This document shows, piece by piece, positions 8,387 to 18,700 of a DNA stretch of 64,000 nucleotides. Positions within the stretch are counted from its first letter, which is position 1. Every line of letters begins with the position of its first letter. The stretch covers positions 1-64,000 of the forward strand of contig NZ_JAFCKP010000018.1 in the NCBI RefSeq assembly GCF_018130245.1, read 5' to 3'. Below the pieces are notes generated by a model. That model did no database searches. It had not been told where the DNA came from and saw only the letters and a program-made list of their open reading frames with translations. Position numbers and translations under genes: made by a program. Source of the DNA: Bradyrhizobium sp. SZCCT0231. Lineage in GTDB: Bacteria; Pseudomonadota; Alphaproteobacteria; Rhizobiales; Xanthobacteraceae.

Positions 8387-8388
8387 GG

Positions 8389-9198
8389 TCAGCGGCTCCC
8401 GATCTGGCGGCTGACGCCGCCGAAGATCTCGGCGCAGACGAGGCCGGCCAGAGTCAGCAGCACGATGACGCCGGAGACCGCGGCGACGCGCACGTCGAGG
8501 CTGCCTTCGAGGATGGCCCAGAGCTTGATCGGCAGCACCTCGGTCCGCGCATCGGCCAGGAACAGCGACACTGGCACATTATCGAACGAGGTGAGGAACG
8601 CGACGAAGCAGCTGGCGACGATGCCGCGGCGGATCAGCGGCAGCGTGATACGCCGGAAGGTGTACCAGCGGCTGGCACCCAGGCTGAGCGAGCAGGTGAC
8701 CAGCACCGGATTGAGCTGCTGTACCGAGGCACCGACCATCCGGATCACGAAGGGCACGCAGATGATGGTGTGGCCGAGCACCAGCGTTGCCGCCGACAGG
8801 CGGATGCCGAGCAGGTTGAAGACCAGCAGCAGCGACAGGCCGAATGCCATTGCGGGCAGCACCATCGGAGACATAAACAAGGCATCCAGGGCGCGTGCGA
8901 TCTTGAGCCTGCTGCGCGCGAGCCCAAGCGCTGCCGCGCCGCCCAGTATCGCGGAAAGGATCGTCGCTGCCGCGGCAACCTTGAGGCTGGTCAGCGCGGG
9001 CTCGATGATTTCCTGCGATTGCAGCAGTTCGACATACCAGCGCAGCGACCAGCTCGGCGGCGGGAATTTCAACGTGATACCGCCGGTGAAGGAAATGATC
9101 AGCACGACCAGCGTCGGCGCCAGCAGCAACAGCATGCCGAAGCCGGTGATCGCACCAATGACGCCGGAATAGACGCGGTCGACGAGACTACGCTGCAT
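8389..9198 (-). CDS. ABC transporter permease, PotC type
   Basis: A 269-residue inner-membrane permease with about six hydrophobic segments. The EAA-type loop reads 'SLGASRWYTFRRITLPLIRRG' around residues 165-185, where the importer ATPase docks. It belongs to the polyamine/opine/ferric class (PotC-like). I chose the ATG at 9198, which overlaps the upstream permease by 11 bases; an ATG at 9240 is less likely because its extra residues lie deep in the neighbour. It pairs with the 285-residue permease to form the channel. Confidence 0.85.
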   Translation of the reverse strand: MQRSLVDRVYSGVIGAITGFGMLLLLAPTLVVLIISFTGGITLKFPPPSWSLRWYVELLQSQEIIEPALTSLKVAAAATILSAILGGAAALGLARSRLKIARALDALFMSPMVLPAMAFGLSLLLVFNLLGIRLSAATLVLGHTIICVPFVIRMVGASVQQLNPVLVTCSLSLGASRWYTFRRITLPLIRRGIVASCFVAFLTSFDNVPVSLFLADARTEVLPIKLWAILEGSLDVRVAAVSGVIVLLTLAGLVCAEIFGGVSRQIGSR

Positions 9199-10045
9199 CG
9201 ACGCCTCGCACGTAGCGGCGGGAGAGTGCGCCGATGGCAAAGACGATGCCGGTCACCGCCAGCGTGAAGATCAGCGACAGCGCCGCCGAGAACGGCCAGT
9301 CCTGCACGCCGACCGCCTGCTGGTAGATGTAGGACGGCATCAGGATGAGGCGGCCGCCGCCGACCAGCGTCTGGGTGATGAAGGCGGTCGCAGCGGCGGC
9401 GAAGACGAGCAGCCAGCCGGCGATGGCGCCCGGCAGCGTCAGCGGCAGGATGACGGTGATGAAGATGCGGGCGCGGCTTGCGCCGAGCCCTTCCGCCGCG
9501 CGCGTCAGATTGCCGTCGAGCCGCAGCAGGCTGTTGATAACAGGCAGCGCCATCAGGGGGAGCTGGATCTGCGTCAGGGCCAGAACCATGCCCTCCCAGG
9601 TGTAAAGCAAGCGAGCCGGGGCTTGCCAGAGCCCCAGCGACAACATCGCCGAATTGACGATGCCGTCGCGGCCGAGGATGACGATCCAGGCGAAGGTGCG
9701 TACCACCGTGCTGGTCAAGAGCGGCAGCATGATCAGGAAGGTGATCAGGGTGCGCATGAACTGGCCGCTCGCGACATAGACCAGTGCGAGCGGGTAGGCG
9801 AGGATCAGCGTCGCCAGTGCGACCTCCGCCCCCAGCCAGAGCGTGTCCGTCAGCACCTTGATGCTGAACGGATCGGAGAAGAACCGCAGATATTGCGCCA
9901 GCGACAGTTCCGCGAACTGTGGCGTGCGGAACAGGCTGATCGCGACAAGCGCAATCAGCGGCAGCACGAAGGCGGCCAGGAACAACGCCGCCAGTGGAAT
10001 CACCGGCGGCATTTGTCGCGATGCGCTCGTGCTTGCCGGCGTCAT
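9188..10045 (-). CDS. ABC transporter permease, PotB type
   Basis: A 285-residue inner-membrane permease with a first membrane helix at about residues 15-40 and five more downstream. The ATPase-contact loop reads 'GLGASRARIFITVILPLTLPG' near residues 185-205. The ATG at 10045 immediately follows the stop of the solute-binding protein gene, so the genes are co-translated. It is the partner of the PotC-type permease in an importer of the spermidine/putrescine class. That class also moves opines, amino acid derivatives and small cyclic compounds. Confidence 0.86.
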   Translation of the reverse strand: MTPASTSASRQMPPVIPLAALFLAAFVLPLIALVAISLFRTPQFAELSLAQYLRFFSDPFSIKVLTDTLWLGAEVALATLILAYPLALVYVASGQFMRTLITFLIMLPLLTSTVVRTFAWIVILGRDGIVNSAMLSLGLWQAPARLLYTWEGMVLALTQIQLPLMALPVINSLLRLDGNLTRAAEGLGASRARIFITVILPLTLPGAIAGWLLVFAAAATAFITQTLVGGGRLILMPSYIYQQAVGVQDWPFSAALSLIFTLAVTGIVFAIGALSRRYVRGVDAA

Positions 10046-11095
10046 TCAGATCTTCACTTCCTTGCTGAAGCGCGTGATCCATTCGCCGCGCAACGGCTGG
10101 AACTTGGACCAATCGAGCAGCACGTTGTTGGCGACGAGGTCGTCGACGCTCTTGGCAACGGTGAGGTTGGCGCCGGTCAGCGCCACCTTGCCGTTGGTCG
10201 GCATCATCATCCAGGGCGCCGCCTCGAGCCCCTTTTGCGCCTCGACCGACATCACCGTGTCGAGATAGTCCAGCACCGCTTTCGGATCCTGGCTGTTCTT
10301 CACGATCTGCGCGCTGGTGCGGATCACGACGGCGCCGGATTTCGGCTTGGCGAAGGCAATGTCGACGCCCTTGGCGGCGAGCAGCGCGACGTTATTCCAG
10401 AAATTGAAGGCGATATCGATCTCGCCTTGCTGGAACAGCGCAGCCAGCGCGCCGGGCGAGGCCGCGATCGCACCGACGTTGGGCAGCAGCTTCTTGATGG
10501 CCTCGAAGGCCGGCTCGATATTGGTCTCGGAGCCGCCGTTCAGCTTCGCGATCTCGACCATGAAGGCGGTGCCGAGGCTCGAGCCGAGCCCGGTGATGCC
10601 GACGCGCCCCTTGTATTCCGGCTTCCAGAGATCCTCCCACGAGGTCGGCGGCGTCGTGATCTTCTTCGGATTGTAGGCGATGCCGATCAATTGCACGGTG
10701 ATGACGGGGGCGTAGCCGTCGGGATGGCGAAACACGCTCGGGATGTCGGCATATGACTTCGACTGCTCGACCGGAAACTTCTCCAGCACGCCGCTCGCGA
10801 TCGCCGGGATCAGCGGTCCCTCGTCGAACAGCACGACGTCGAAGGGCGGCGTGTTGCGCGAGGCCTGGATCTTGCCGATCTGGTCGACGCCGAGCAGGGG
10901 CGTAAAGGTGACACCGCCGTCGCTCGACTTCTTGAAGGCCGGCCCGACCACCGAACGGAAGGCTTCGTCGAAGCTGCCGGGATAGGTCGTCGCCACGATC
11001 GAGGAAGCCGCGCGCGATGATGTCGGCCAGCCCAGGCTTGCCGCCGCAAGTGCGGCCGAACCTGAGGTGAGCAGCGATCTCCGGGATAGGCTCAT
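10046..11095 (-). CDS. periplasmic solute-binding protein, PotD type
   Basis: A 349-residue extracellular solute-binding protein. The N-terminus MSLSRRSLLTSGSAALAAA looks like a twin-arginine signal with a cleavage region near SSRAAS around residue 30. The mature part has the 'GVDQIGKIQASRNTPPFDVVLFDEGP' and 'PKKITTPPTSWEDLWKPEYKGRVG' segments common to family 1 polyamine/ferric-type binding proteins. The start at 11095 gives the full signal; an upstream frame to 11167 would overlap the ATPase gene. It is the ligand receptor for the adjacent permeases. Its ligand is unknown; the PuuE-like partner suggests a ureide-like compound. Confidence 0.87.
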   Translation of the reverse strand: MSLSRRSLLTSGSAALAAASLGWPTSSRAASSIVATTYPGSFDEAFRSVVGPAFKKSSDGGVTFTPLLGVDQIGKIQASRNTPPFDVVLFDEGPLIPAIASGVLEKFPVEQSKSYADIPSVFRHPDGYAPVITVQLIGIAYNPKKITTPPTSWEDLWKPEYKGRVGITGLGSSLGTAFMVEIAKLNGGSETNIEPAFEAIKKLLPNVGAIAASPGALAALFQQGEIDIAFNFWNNVALLAAKGVDIAFAKPKSGAVVIRTSAQIVKNSQDPKAVLDYLDTVMSVEAQKGLEAAPWMMMPTNGKVALTGANLTVAKSVDDLVANNVLLDWSKFQPLRGEWITRFSKEVKI

Positions 11096-11111
11096 GTCAA
11101 ACACTCCTTTG

Positions 11112-12218
<1,107 letters not shown>

Positions 12219-12307
12219 CCTTCGCGTTGCCCTGCGCGAAGGGAGTTAGCAATCGCCGTGCCAGCGCGATCCATTCGTTAAGGCATTGCAGACGTTGTGC
12301 TAATTTT

Positions 12308-12330
12308 TTGGCGCCAAATATTGGCGCCAA
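12308..12330. promoter_or_regulatory. paired TTGGCGCCAA operator in the divergent region
   Basis: Two identical 10-base palindromes TTGGCGCCAA (12308-12317 and 12321-12330) are separated by ATA, giving a 13-base period and near-complete symmetry of the whole block. It lies about 90 bases upstream of both the transporter operon and the GntR gene, next to an AT-rich stretch (12331-12380) unlike the surrounding GC-rich DNA and probably carrying the promoters. The GntR/FCD protein encoded at 12419 is the obvious candidate ligand-responsive binder. Confidence 0.7.
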
Positions 12331-12418
12331 TTATCTGTATATATTGTGGACATTGTGTTGTCGTGTTTGTATAAAAAATGGGCTGCGGCAACGTTCCAGA
12401 ATCTTGTAAAAGCGACGG

Positions 12419-13189
12419 ATGAAGCGAACCCGTCCCCTCAAGCGCAAGCCGAAGCGCTCCGAGCCGAAGCACAGGGAGCCGGAGGCCGTCGATCCGCGCA
12501 GCATCGACGACGATCCGGTGGTGCAGGGCATCTTGACCGCAATCAGCCAGAAGCGGCTCAAGCCCGGCGCCAAGCTCGGCGAGGACAGGCTTGCAACGGC
12601 GTTCGGCACCACGCGGATTCACATCCGCCAGGCGCTATCCCATCTCGCCTCGCGCAAGGTGGTGATGCAGATCCCCAACCGGGGCGCCTTCGTGTATCGG
12701 CCGAGCTGGGAGGAGGCGCAGGATATCTTTGCCGCGCGCCGCATCGTCGAGACCGCGGCTGTGAGCGCCGCGATCGACCGGCTGGACAAAACCGGCAAGG
12801 CCGAGCTGAAGGCGCATATGGAGCGCGAGGCGCGCCACGATCGCAACGACCGCTGGGCCTCGCTGTCGCTGACGGCGGAATTCCACATTCTGGTCGCCAA
12901 GCTCGCGGGCAACCGCGTGCTGCTGGAAATGTCGCGCGAGCTGATGCTGCGGACGTCGCTGGCGATCGCGACCTTCGAGCAGCCGGGCGAGCCGGATTGC
13001 TCGCCCGACGCGCATCCCGACATTGGCGCGTTGATCCTCGCCCGCGACAAGGCCGGCGCGATCCATGCCATGCGTCATCACATCGAGGAGATGGAGCAGC
13101 GGATCCGGCCGAAGGAAGGCGAGGACGAGGTCGACGAGCTCACCGCGATCTTCCGGGAGATCGGCGCGCGAGTGCGGGCGGGGGGATAG
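12419..13189 (+). CDS. GntR-family transcriptional regulator with FCD ligand domain
   Basis: A 256-residue regulator. After a basic Lys/Arg/Pro-rich leader of about 25 residues comes the winged helix (about 30-97): 'LKPGAKLGEDRLATAFGTTRIHIRQALSHLASRKVV' followed by the wing NRGAFVYRPS. The all-helical FCD effector domain follows, with metal/ligand-type residues in 'AEFHILVAKLAGN' and the last helix MRHHIEEMEQRI. It is divergent from the importer operon and 1 base ahead of the racemase gene, so it probably controls both. The basic leader is longer than usual for the family. Confidence 0.9.
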   Translation: MKRTRPLKRKPKRSEPKHREPEAVDPRSIDDDPVVQGILTAISQKRLKPGAKLGEDRLATAFGTTRIHIRQALSHLASRKVVMQIPNRGAFVYRPSWEEAQDIFAARRIVETAAVSAAIDRLDKTGKAELKAHMEREARHDRNDRWASLSLTAEFHILVAKLAGNRVLLEMSRELMLRTSLAIATFEQPGEPDCSPDAHPDIGALILARDKAGAIHAMRHHIEEMEQRIRPKEGEDEVDELTAIFREIGARVRAGG

Positions 13190-13190
13190 C

Positions 13191-13847
13191 ATGGCCGGCC
13201 GGCGCATCCTTCTGATCAATCCAAACAGTAATAAGGCGACCACCGCGATGATGGTGGCGATTGCCAGGTCTTCTGCCGGCGATGGTTTCGACATTGTCGG
13301 CGCCACGGCGAAGCGTGCGCCCACGATGATCGTGTCGGCGGATGCGCTGGAGACGGCTGCGCCGGAGGTCGAGGAGATCGCGCATGCCAACAGCTGTGAG
13401 TGCGACGGCATCATCGTGTCGGCATTCGGTGATCCCGGTCTCGCCGGGATCAAGGCGGCGATGAAGCTGCCGGCCGTGGGCATCGGCGAATCCGCGATGC
13501 TGGAAGTTGCCGAGAACGGTCGCCGGTTCGGCGTGGCGACCACGACGCCGCTGCTGAAGGCGAAGATCGATGCATTGCCGGAGACCCTGGGATTGCGATC
13601 GCACTACACCGGCACGCGCTTTGCCGACGGCGATCCGCATGAGTTGATCCTCGATCCATCGCTGTTGCGTACCGCTCTTGCCGGCGCGGTCGAGGCCTGC
13701 ATTGCGCAGGACGGAGCGGAGGCGGTGATCATCGGCGGCGGGCCATTGGGTGAAGCGGCACGCGAGCTTCAGCCGATGTTCACCGTGCCGGTCATCGCGC
13801 CGATCCCGACAGCCGTGCGGCGGATCATTCGTCTCGTCACGGTGTAG
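13191..13847 (+). CDS. Asp/Glu/hydantoin racemase family protein
   Basis: A 218-residue member of the family that includes hydantoin racemase, allantoin racemase and maleate isomerase. The N-terminal ILLINPNSN is the family signature, and the two catalytic cysteine positions are expected in the 'CDGIIVSAFGDPG' region and near 'AEAVIIGGGPLG'. In the second segment the expected Cys is Gly (GGGPLG), whereas relatives commonly read GCAG, so catalysis may differ. The ATG at 13191 follows the GntR stop by 1 base. With a PuuE-like hydrolase and importer next door, a ring-opening pathway with substrate epimerisation is a sensible reading. Confidence 0.8.
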   Translation: MAGRRILLINPNSNKATTAMMVAIARSSAGDGFDIVGATAKRAPTMIVSADALETAAPEVEEIAHANSCECDGIIVSAFGDPGLAGIKAAMKLPAVGIGESAMLEVAENGRRFGVATTTPLLKAKIDALPETLGLRSHYTGTRFADGDPHELILDPSLLRTALAGAVEACIAQDGAEAVIIGGGPLGEAARELQPMFTVPVIAPIPTAVRRIIRLVTV

Positions 13848-13883
13848 CGAGATTTTTCCGCGTCGCGGCATCGGCCGTGCTGC

Positions 13884-13904
13884 GGAAAACTGTTTTCCTT
13901 GACA
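13884..13904 (+). promoter_or_regulatory. palindrome next to a -35-like TTGACA
   Basis: GGAAAA (13884-13889), CTG, TTTTCC (13893-13898) form a perfect palindrome that abuts TTGACA (13899-13904). It lies about 90 bases upstream of the acyl-CoA ligase start. It may be an operator overlapping a -35 element; a well-placed -10 was not clear. Confidence 0.4.
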
Positions 13905-13993
13905 TGAACTCTGCCGTGCTCGACGTGTAACGATGCCGAGCGACGGCACGTTGCGTGCCGCCGCGAAAGGAAAAACAGCACGGGAAAGACGCC

Positions 13994-15715
13994 ATGAGTG
14001 CAGGCCTCAACGAGAAGGATTACCTCGCCGCCTTGCGGGGCCTGTGGGACAAGGCCTGGCCGAAGGACATGCCGCGCTCGCCGAACTATCTGCACGGCGA
14101 AGTTCCCCTGACGGAATATCTGCGCGCCTGGGCGAAGCGCAGTCCCGCGCGACCCGCCGTGATCTTCTACGGGCATGTCACCACCTACGCCGATCTCGAC
14201 CGGCAGAGCGACAGCTTCGCGGCGCTGTTGCAGGCGAAGGGCGTGCGCAAGGGCGATCGTGTCGCCGTCTTCCTGCCGAATTGTCCGCAATTCCACATCG
14301 TATTCTTCGGCATCCTGAAGCTCGGTGCGGTCCACGTCCCCGTCAGCCCGCTGTCGCGCGCCTTCGAGCTGTCTTACGAGCTCAACGACACCCAGGCCGA
14401 CGTGATCGTGGCGCTGGACCAGCTCATTCCCGTCGTCGAGCAGGTGAAAGGCGAGGTGCGGCTGCGCGAGGTCATCGTCACCAGCTTTGCCGATGTGGTG
14501 CCGGCAACGCCGGCATTTCCGACACCCGACTCGATCCGCGCACCGCGTATCGCGGTCCCGGGCGCGACCGATCTGTTGCCGGCGCTTGCGGCGATGCCGG
14601 CACCCACGCCGCTGCCGCCGCCCGGCCTCGATGATGTCGCCGCGCTCAACTACACCGGCGGCACCACCGGCATGCCCAAGGGCTGCGTCCATACCCATCG
14701 CGACATGGTCTATACGGCGGCCGCCAATTACGGCATCTCGGTGCTGTCGGACGAGAGCAGCGTATTCTTGTCGTTCTTTCCGGAGTTCTGGATCGCAGGT
14801 GAGAATTTCGGCCTGATCTTCCCGCTGTTCTCCGGCGCGACGCTGGTTCTGCTCGCGCGCTGGGACGCCGTCGGCGCCATGGCCGCGATCGACAAGTACA
14901 AGGTCACGATCACGGCAATGCCGGTCGACGGCGCGGTCGAACTGATGGACCATCCGCGCTGGAGCGAGTTCGACCTGTCGTCGCTGAAGCAGGTGCGCGT
15001 CGTTTCCTTCGTCAAGAAGCTCAATGCCGACTACCGCAAGCGCTGGAAGGACCTCACCGGCACGATCCTGATGGAGGCCGCCTGGGGCATGACCGAGACC
15101 CACACCTCCAACACGTTTACCGCCGGTTTCCAGGACGACGATTTCGATCTCAACAACCAGCCGATCTTCGTCGGCCTGCCGGTCCCCGGCGCCGAGTTCA
15201 AGATCACCGATTTCGAGACCGGCGCGCTGTTGCCGCTCGGCGCGGAAGGCGAGATCCGCGTGCGCACTCCATCGCTGCTCAAGAGCTACTGGAACAAGCC
15301 GGAGGCGACCGCGGAGTCGCTGATCGATGGGTGGCTGCGCACCGGCGACATCGGCACCATCGACAAGGACGGTTTTCTGCACTTCCTCGGCCGCCGCAAG
15401 GAGATGCTCAAGGTCAAAGGCATGAGCGTATTCCCGCCGGAGATCGAGGCGCTGCTCGGGCAGCATCCGAAGGTACTGGGCTCGGGCGTGGTCGGGCGCG
15501 ACGATCCCGACAAGGGCCAGGTGCCGGTCGCCTATATCCAGCTCAAGCCGGAGGCGGTCGGCACCATCTCCGCGGAGGGTTTGCGCGCCTGGTGCGCCGA
15601 GCGGATGGCCGTCTACAAAGTCCCGGAAGTGCGTATTATCGAAGCCCTGCCGCTGACGGCGACGGGCAAGGTGAAGAAGCAGGACCTCAATCCGAATCTT
15701 CCTGCTGCTGTCTGA
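13994..15715 (+). CDS. acyl-CoA synthetase (AMP-forming)
   Basis: A 573-residue ANL-superfamily ligase that activates a carboxylic acid to acyl-CoA through an acyl-adenylate. Motifs: the P-loop YTGGTTGMPKG near residue 220, the A5-type 'EAAWGMTETH' near 358, 'GWLRTGDIGTIDKDGFLHFLGRRKEMLKVKG' near 445-475, and the C-terminal catalytic lysine in LTATGKVKK. The ATG at 13994 follows GGGAAAGA; a longer in-frame start at 13955 lacks similarity. The biotin-dependent carboxylase begins 12 bases after the stop, so activation followed by carboxylation of the same acid is likely. Chain length or aromatic specificity is not readable. Confidence 0.86.
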   Translation: MSAGLNEKDYLAALRGLWDKAWPKDMPRSPNYLHGEVPLTEYLRAWAKRSPARPAVIFYGHVTTYADLDRQSDSFAALLQAKGVRKGDRVAVFLPNCPQFHIVFFGILKLGAVHVPVSPLSRAFELSYELNDTQADVIVALDQLIPVVEQVKGEVRLREVIVTSFADVVPATPAFPTPDSIRAPRIAVPGATDLLPALAAMPAPTPLPPPGLDDVAALNYTGGTTGMPKGCVHTHRDMVYTAAANYGISVLSDESSVFLSFFPEFWIAGENFGLIFPLFSGATLVLLARWDAVGAMAAIDKYKVTITAMPVDGAVELMDHPRWSEFDLSSLKQVRVVSFVKKLNADYRKRWKDLTGTILMEAAWGMTETHTSNTFTAGFQDDDFDLNNQPIFVGLPVPGAEFKITDFETGALLPLGAEGEIRVRTPSLLKSYWNKPEATAESLIDGWLRTGDIGTIDKDGFLHFLGRRKEMLKVKGMSVFPPEIEALLGQHPKVLGSGVVGRDDPDKGQVPVAYIQLKPEAVGTISAEGLRAWCAERMAVYKVPEVRIIEALPLTATGKVKKQDLNPNLPAAV

Positions 15716-15727
15716 GTGAGAGAGACG

Positions 15728-18700
15728 ATGTCGTTCAAGAAGCTCCTGATTGCCAATCGCGGCGAGATTGCCATCCGCATCGCGCGCGCGGCGGCCGACG
15801 CCGGCATCGCGACAGTTGCGATCCATCCCGCCGACGATGCGCTGTCGCTGCACGTGCGCGTTGCCGACGAGGCGGTCGAGATCCCCGGCCGCGGCGCCCG
15901 GGCTTATCTCGACATCGAGGCCGTGGTGAAGGCCGCGAAGGCTGCCGGTTGCGATGCCGTGCATCCCGGCTACGGCTTCCTCAGCGAGAATGCAGCGTTC
16001 GCGAAAGCCTGCGCTGACGCCGGCATCGTCTTCGTCGGGCCGAAGGCGACGGCACTCGAACTGTTCGGAGACAAGGTTGCGGCCCGGCAACTGGCAAAGC
16101 GCTGCGGCGTGCCGATCATTGCCGGCACCAGCGGGCCGTCGAGCCTCGAGGAGATCACGGCGTTCTTCGCCTCGCTCGGCAGCAACGCTGCGATCGTGAT
16201 CAAGGCGATGGCCGGCGGCGGTGGCCGCGGCATGCGCATCGTCGAGAATGCGTCCGATCTCGCCGAGGCCTATGCACGCTGCCAGTCGGAGGCCAAGGCT
16301 GCGTTCGGTTTCGACGGCGTCTATGCCGAGCGGCTGATCCGGCAGGCGCGTCACATCGAGGTCCAGGTCATCGGCGACCGCCATGGTGCGATCTCCCATC
16401 TCTGGGAGCGCGAATGCACCATCCAGCGTCGCCACCAGAAGCTGATCGAGGTGGCGCCGAGCCCGTCGCTGAGCGATCCCTTGCGCGGCCGCATCATCGA
16501 GGCGGCGAAGCAACTGGCGAGTGCGGCGTCTTACGACAATCTCGGCACGTTCGAGTTCCTGGTGGATGGCACCGCCGAGGACAGCTTTGCCTTCATCGAG
16601 GCCAATCCGCGGCTTCAGGTCGAGCACACCGTCACGGAAGAGGTGCTCGGCCTCGATCTCGTTCGCGCCCAGCTCGCGGTCGCTGCAGGCAGCACGCTGG
16701 CCGCGCTGGGTCTTGCGCAGGGATCGATCCCGAAGCCGCGCGGCCATGCCATGCAGCTTCGCGTCAACATGGAGACGCTGGATGAGACCGGCGCGACGCA
16801 TCCGACCGGCGGCGTGCTTGCGGTGTTCGAGCCGCCGTCGGGCCCGGGCGTCCGCGTCGATAGCTTTGGCTATGCCGGCTACAAGACCAGTGCGGCCTTC
16901 GATTCGCTGCTGGCCAAGGTGATCGTGCACACGCCGGGCGAGGCCTGGCATGACGTGGTCGCAAAAGCCTCGCGCGCCTTGCGCGAGTTCCGGATCGACG
17001 GCGTCGTTACCAACATCGCCTTCCTCCAGGCGGTGCTCGCGCATTCCGATTTCAGGACCAACCGCATCGCGACCGATTTCATCGACCGCAATGTCGCAAA
17101 GCTCGTCGATGCCGCCGACGGCGCGGCCAAGCCGCTCTACTTCGCCGCGACCGAGCGCAGCGGTGGCGACGGCGCGGAGGCGCGCGTTGCGCAGGCCGTG
17201 CCGGAAGGCGCGGTGATGGTCGCGGCCCCGTTGCAAGGAACCATCGTCACCATCCAGGTGAAGCAAGGCGAGATCGTCCGCCCCGGCCAGCAGCTCGCCG
17301 TGATCGAATCCATGAAGATGGAGCATCTGGTCATGGCTGAGCAGGGCGGCCGCGTCATGAAGCTCGTCGCCGGCGACGGCGTCACGCTGTTGCATTGCGA
17401 GCCGATCCTGTATCTCGAGCCGCTCGACGTCGCCGCTGATAGCACGGCGGCGGAAGCCGATGTCGATCTCGATCACATTCGCCCCGATCTCGCCGAGCTG
17501 ATCGCGCGCCAGGCCAACACGCTCGACGACAACCGCCCCGCCTCGGTCGAACGCCGCCGCAACACCAACCAGCGCACCGCGCGCGAGAATGTCGCCCAGC
17601 TCGTCGACGACGGCTCCTTCATGGAGTACGGCAGCCTTGCGATCGCGGCGCAGCGGCGCCGGCGCAAGCTCGACGATCTCATCAAGAACACACCGGCCGA
17701 TGGCCTGGTCATGGGCGTCGCCACCGTCAACGCCGAGAAATTCGGGCCGGAAGGCGCACGCTGCATCGTCGTGGCCTATGACTACACCGTGCTCGCGGGC
17801 ACGCAGGGCCACATGAATCACAAGAAGATCGACCGCATGCTGACGCTCGCGGAAGACTGGCGCGTGCCGATGGTGTTCTATGCCGAAGGCGGCGGCGGCC
17901 GGCCCGGCGATACCGACCGGCTCGGCATGACCGGCCTCGACGGCCCGTCCTTCGTGCAGTTCGCAAGGCTCTCCGGCCTGGTGCCTGTCGTCGGCGTCGT
18001 TTCCGGCTATTGCTTTGCGGGCAATGCCGCGATGCTCGGCTGCTGCGACGTCATCATCGCCACCAAGAACGCCTCGATCGGCATGGGCGGTCCCGCCATG
18101 ATCGAGGGCGGCGGGCTCGGCGTCTACCACCCGGCCGAGGTCGGCCCTGTTGCGTTCCAGTCGCCGAACGGCGTCATCGACATCCTGGTCGAGGACGAAG
18201 AGGAGGCGACATCCGTCGCGCAGAAGTATCTGTCCTATTTCCAGGGCGCGGTGACGGAGTGGGAAGCCGCCGACCAGCGCCTCTTGCGCCGCGCGATCCC
18301 TGAGAACCGGCTGCGCGTCTACGACATCCGCAGCGTGATCGACCTCGTCGCCGACAAGGACAGCGTGCTGGAGCTGCGCCGCGATTACGGCGTCGGCATG
18401 ATCACCGCGCTGATCCGCATCGAAGGAAAACCGTTCGGCCTGATCGCCAACAATCCGCGCCATCTCGGCGGCGCGATCGATGCCGATGCCGGCGACAAGG
18501 CCGCACGCTTCCTCCAGCTGTGCGACGCCTTCGATCTGCCGATCGTCTCGCTTTGCGACACGCCAGGCTTCATGGTCGGCCCCGAAGCGGAGAAGACTGC
18601 GATCGTGCGCCACGTCTCGCGCATGTTCGTGACCGGCGCGAGCCTCACCGTGCCGCTGTTCGGGATCGTGCTGCGCAAGGGCTATGGCCTGGGGGCGCAG

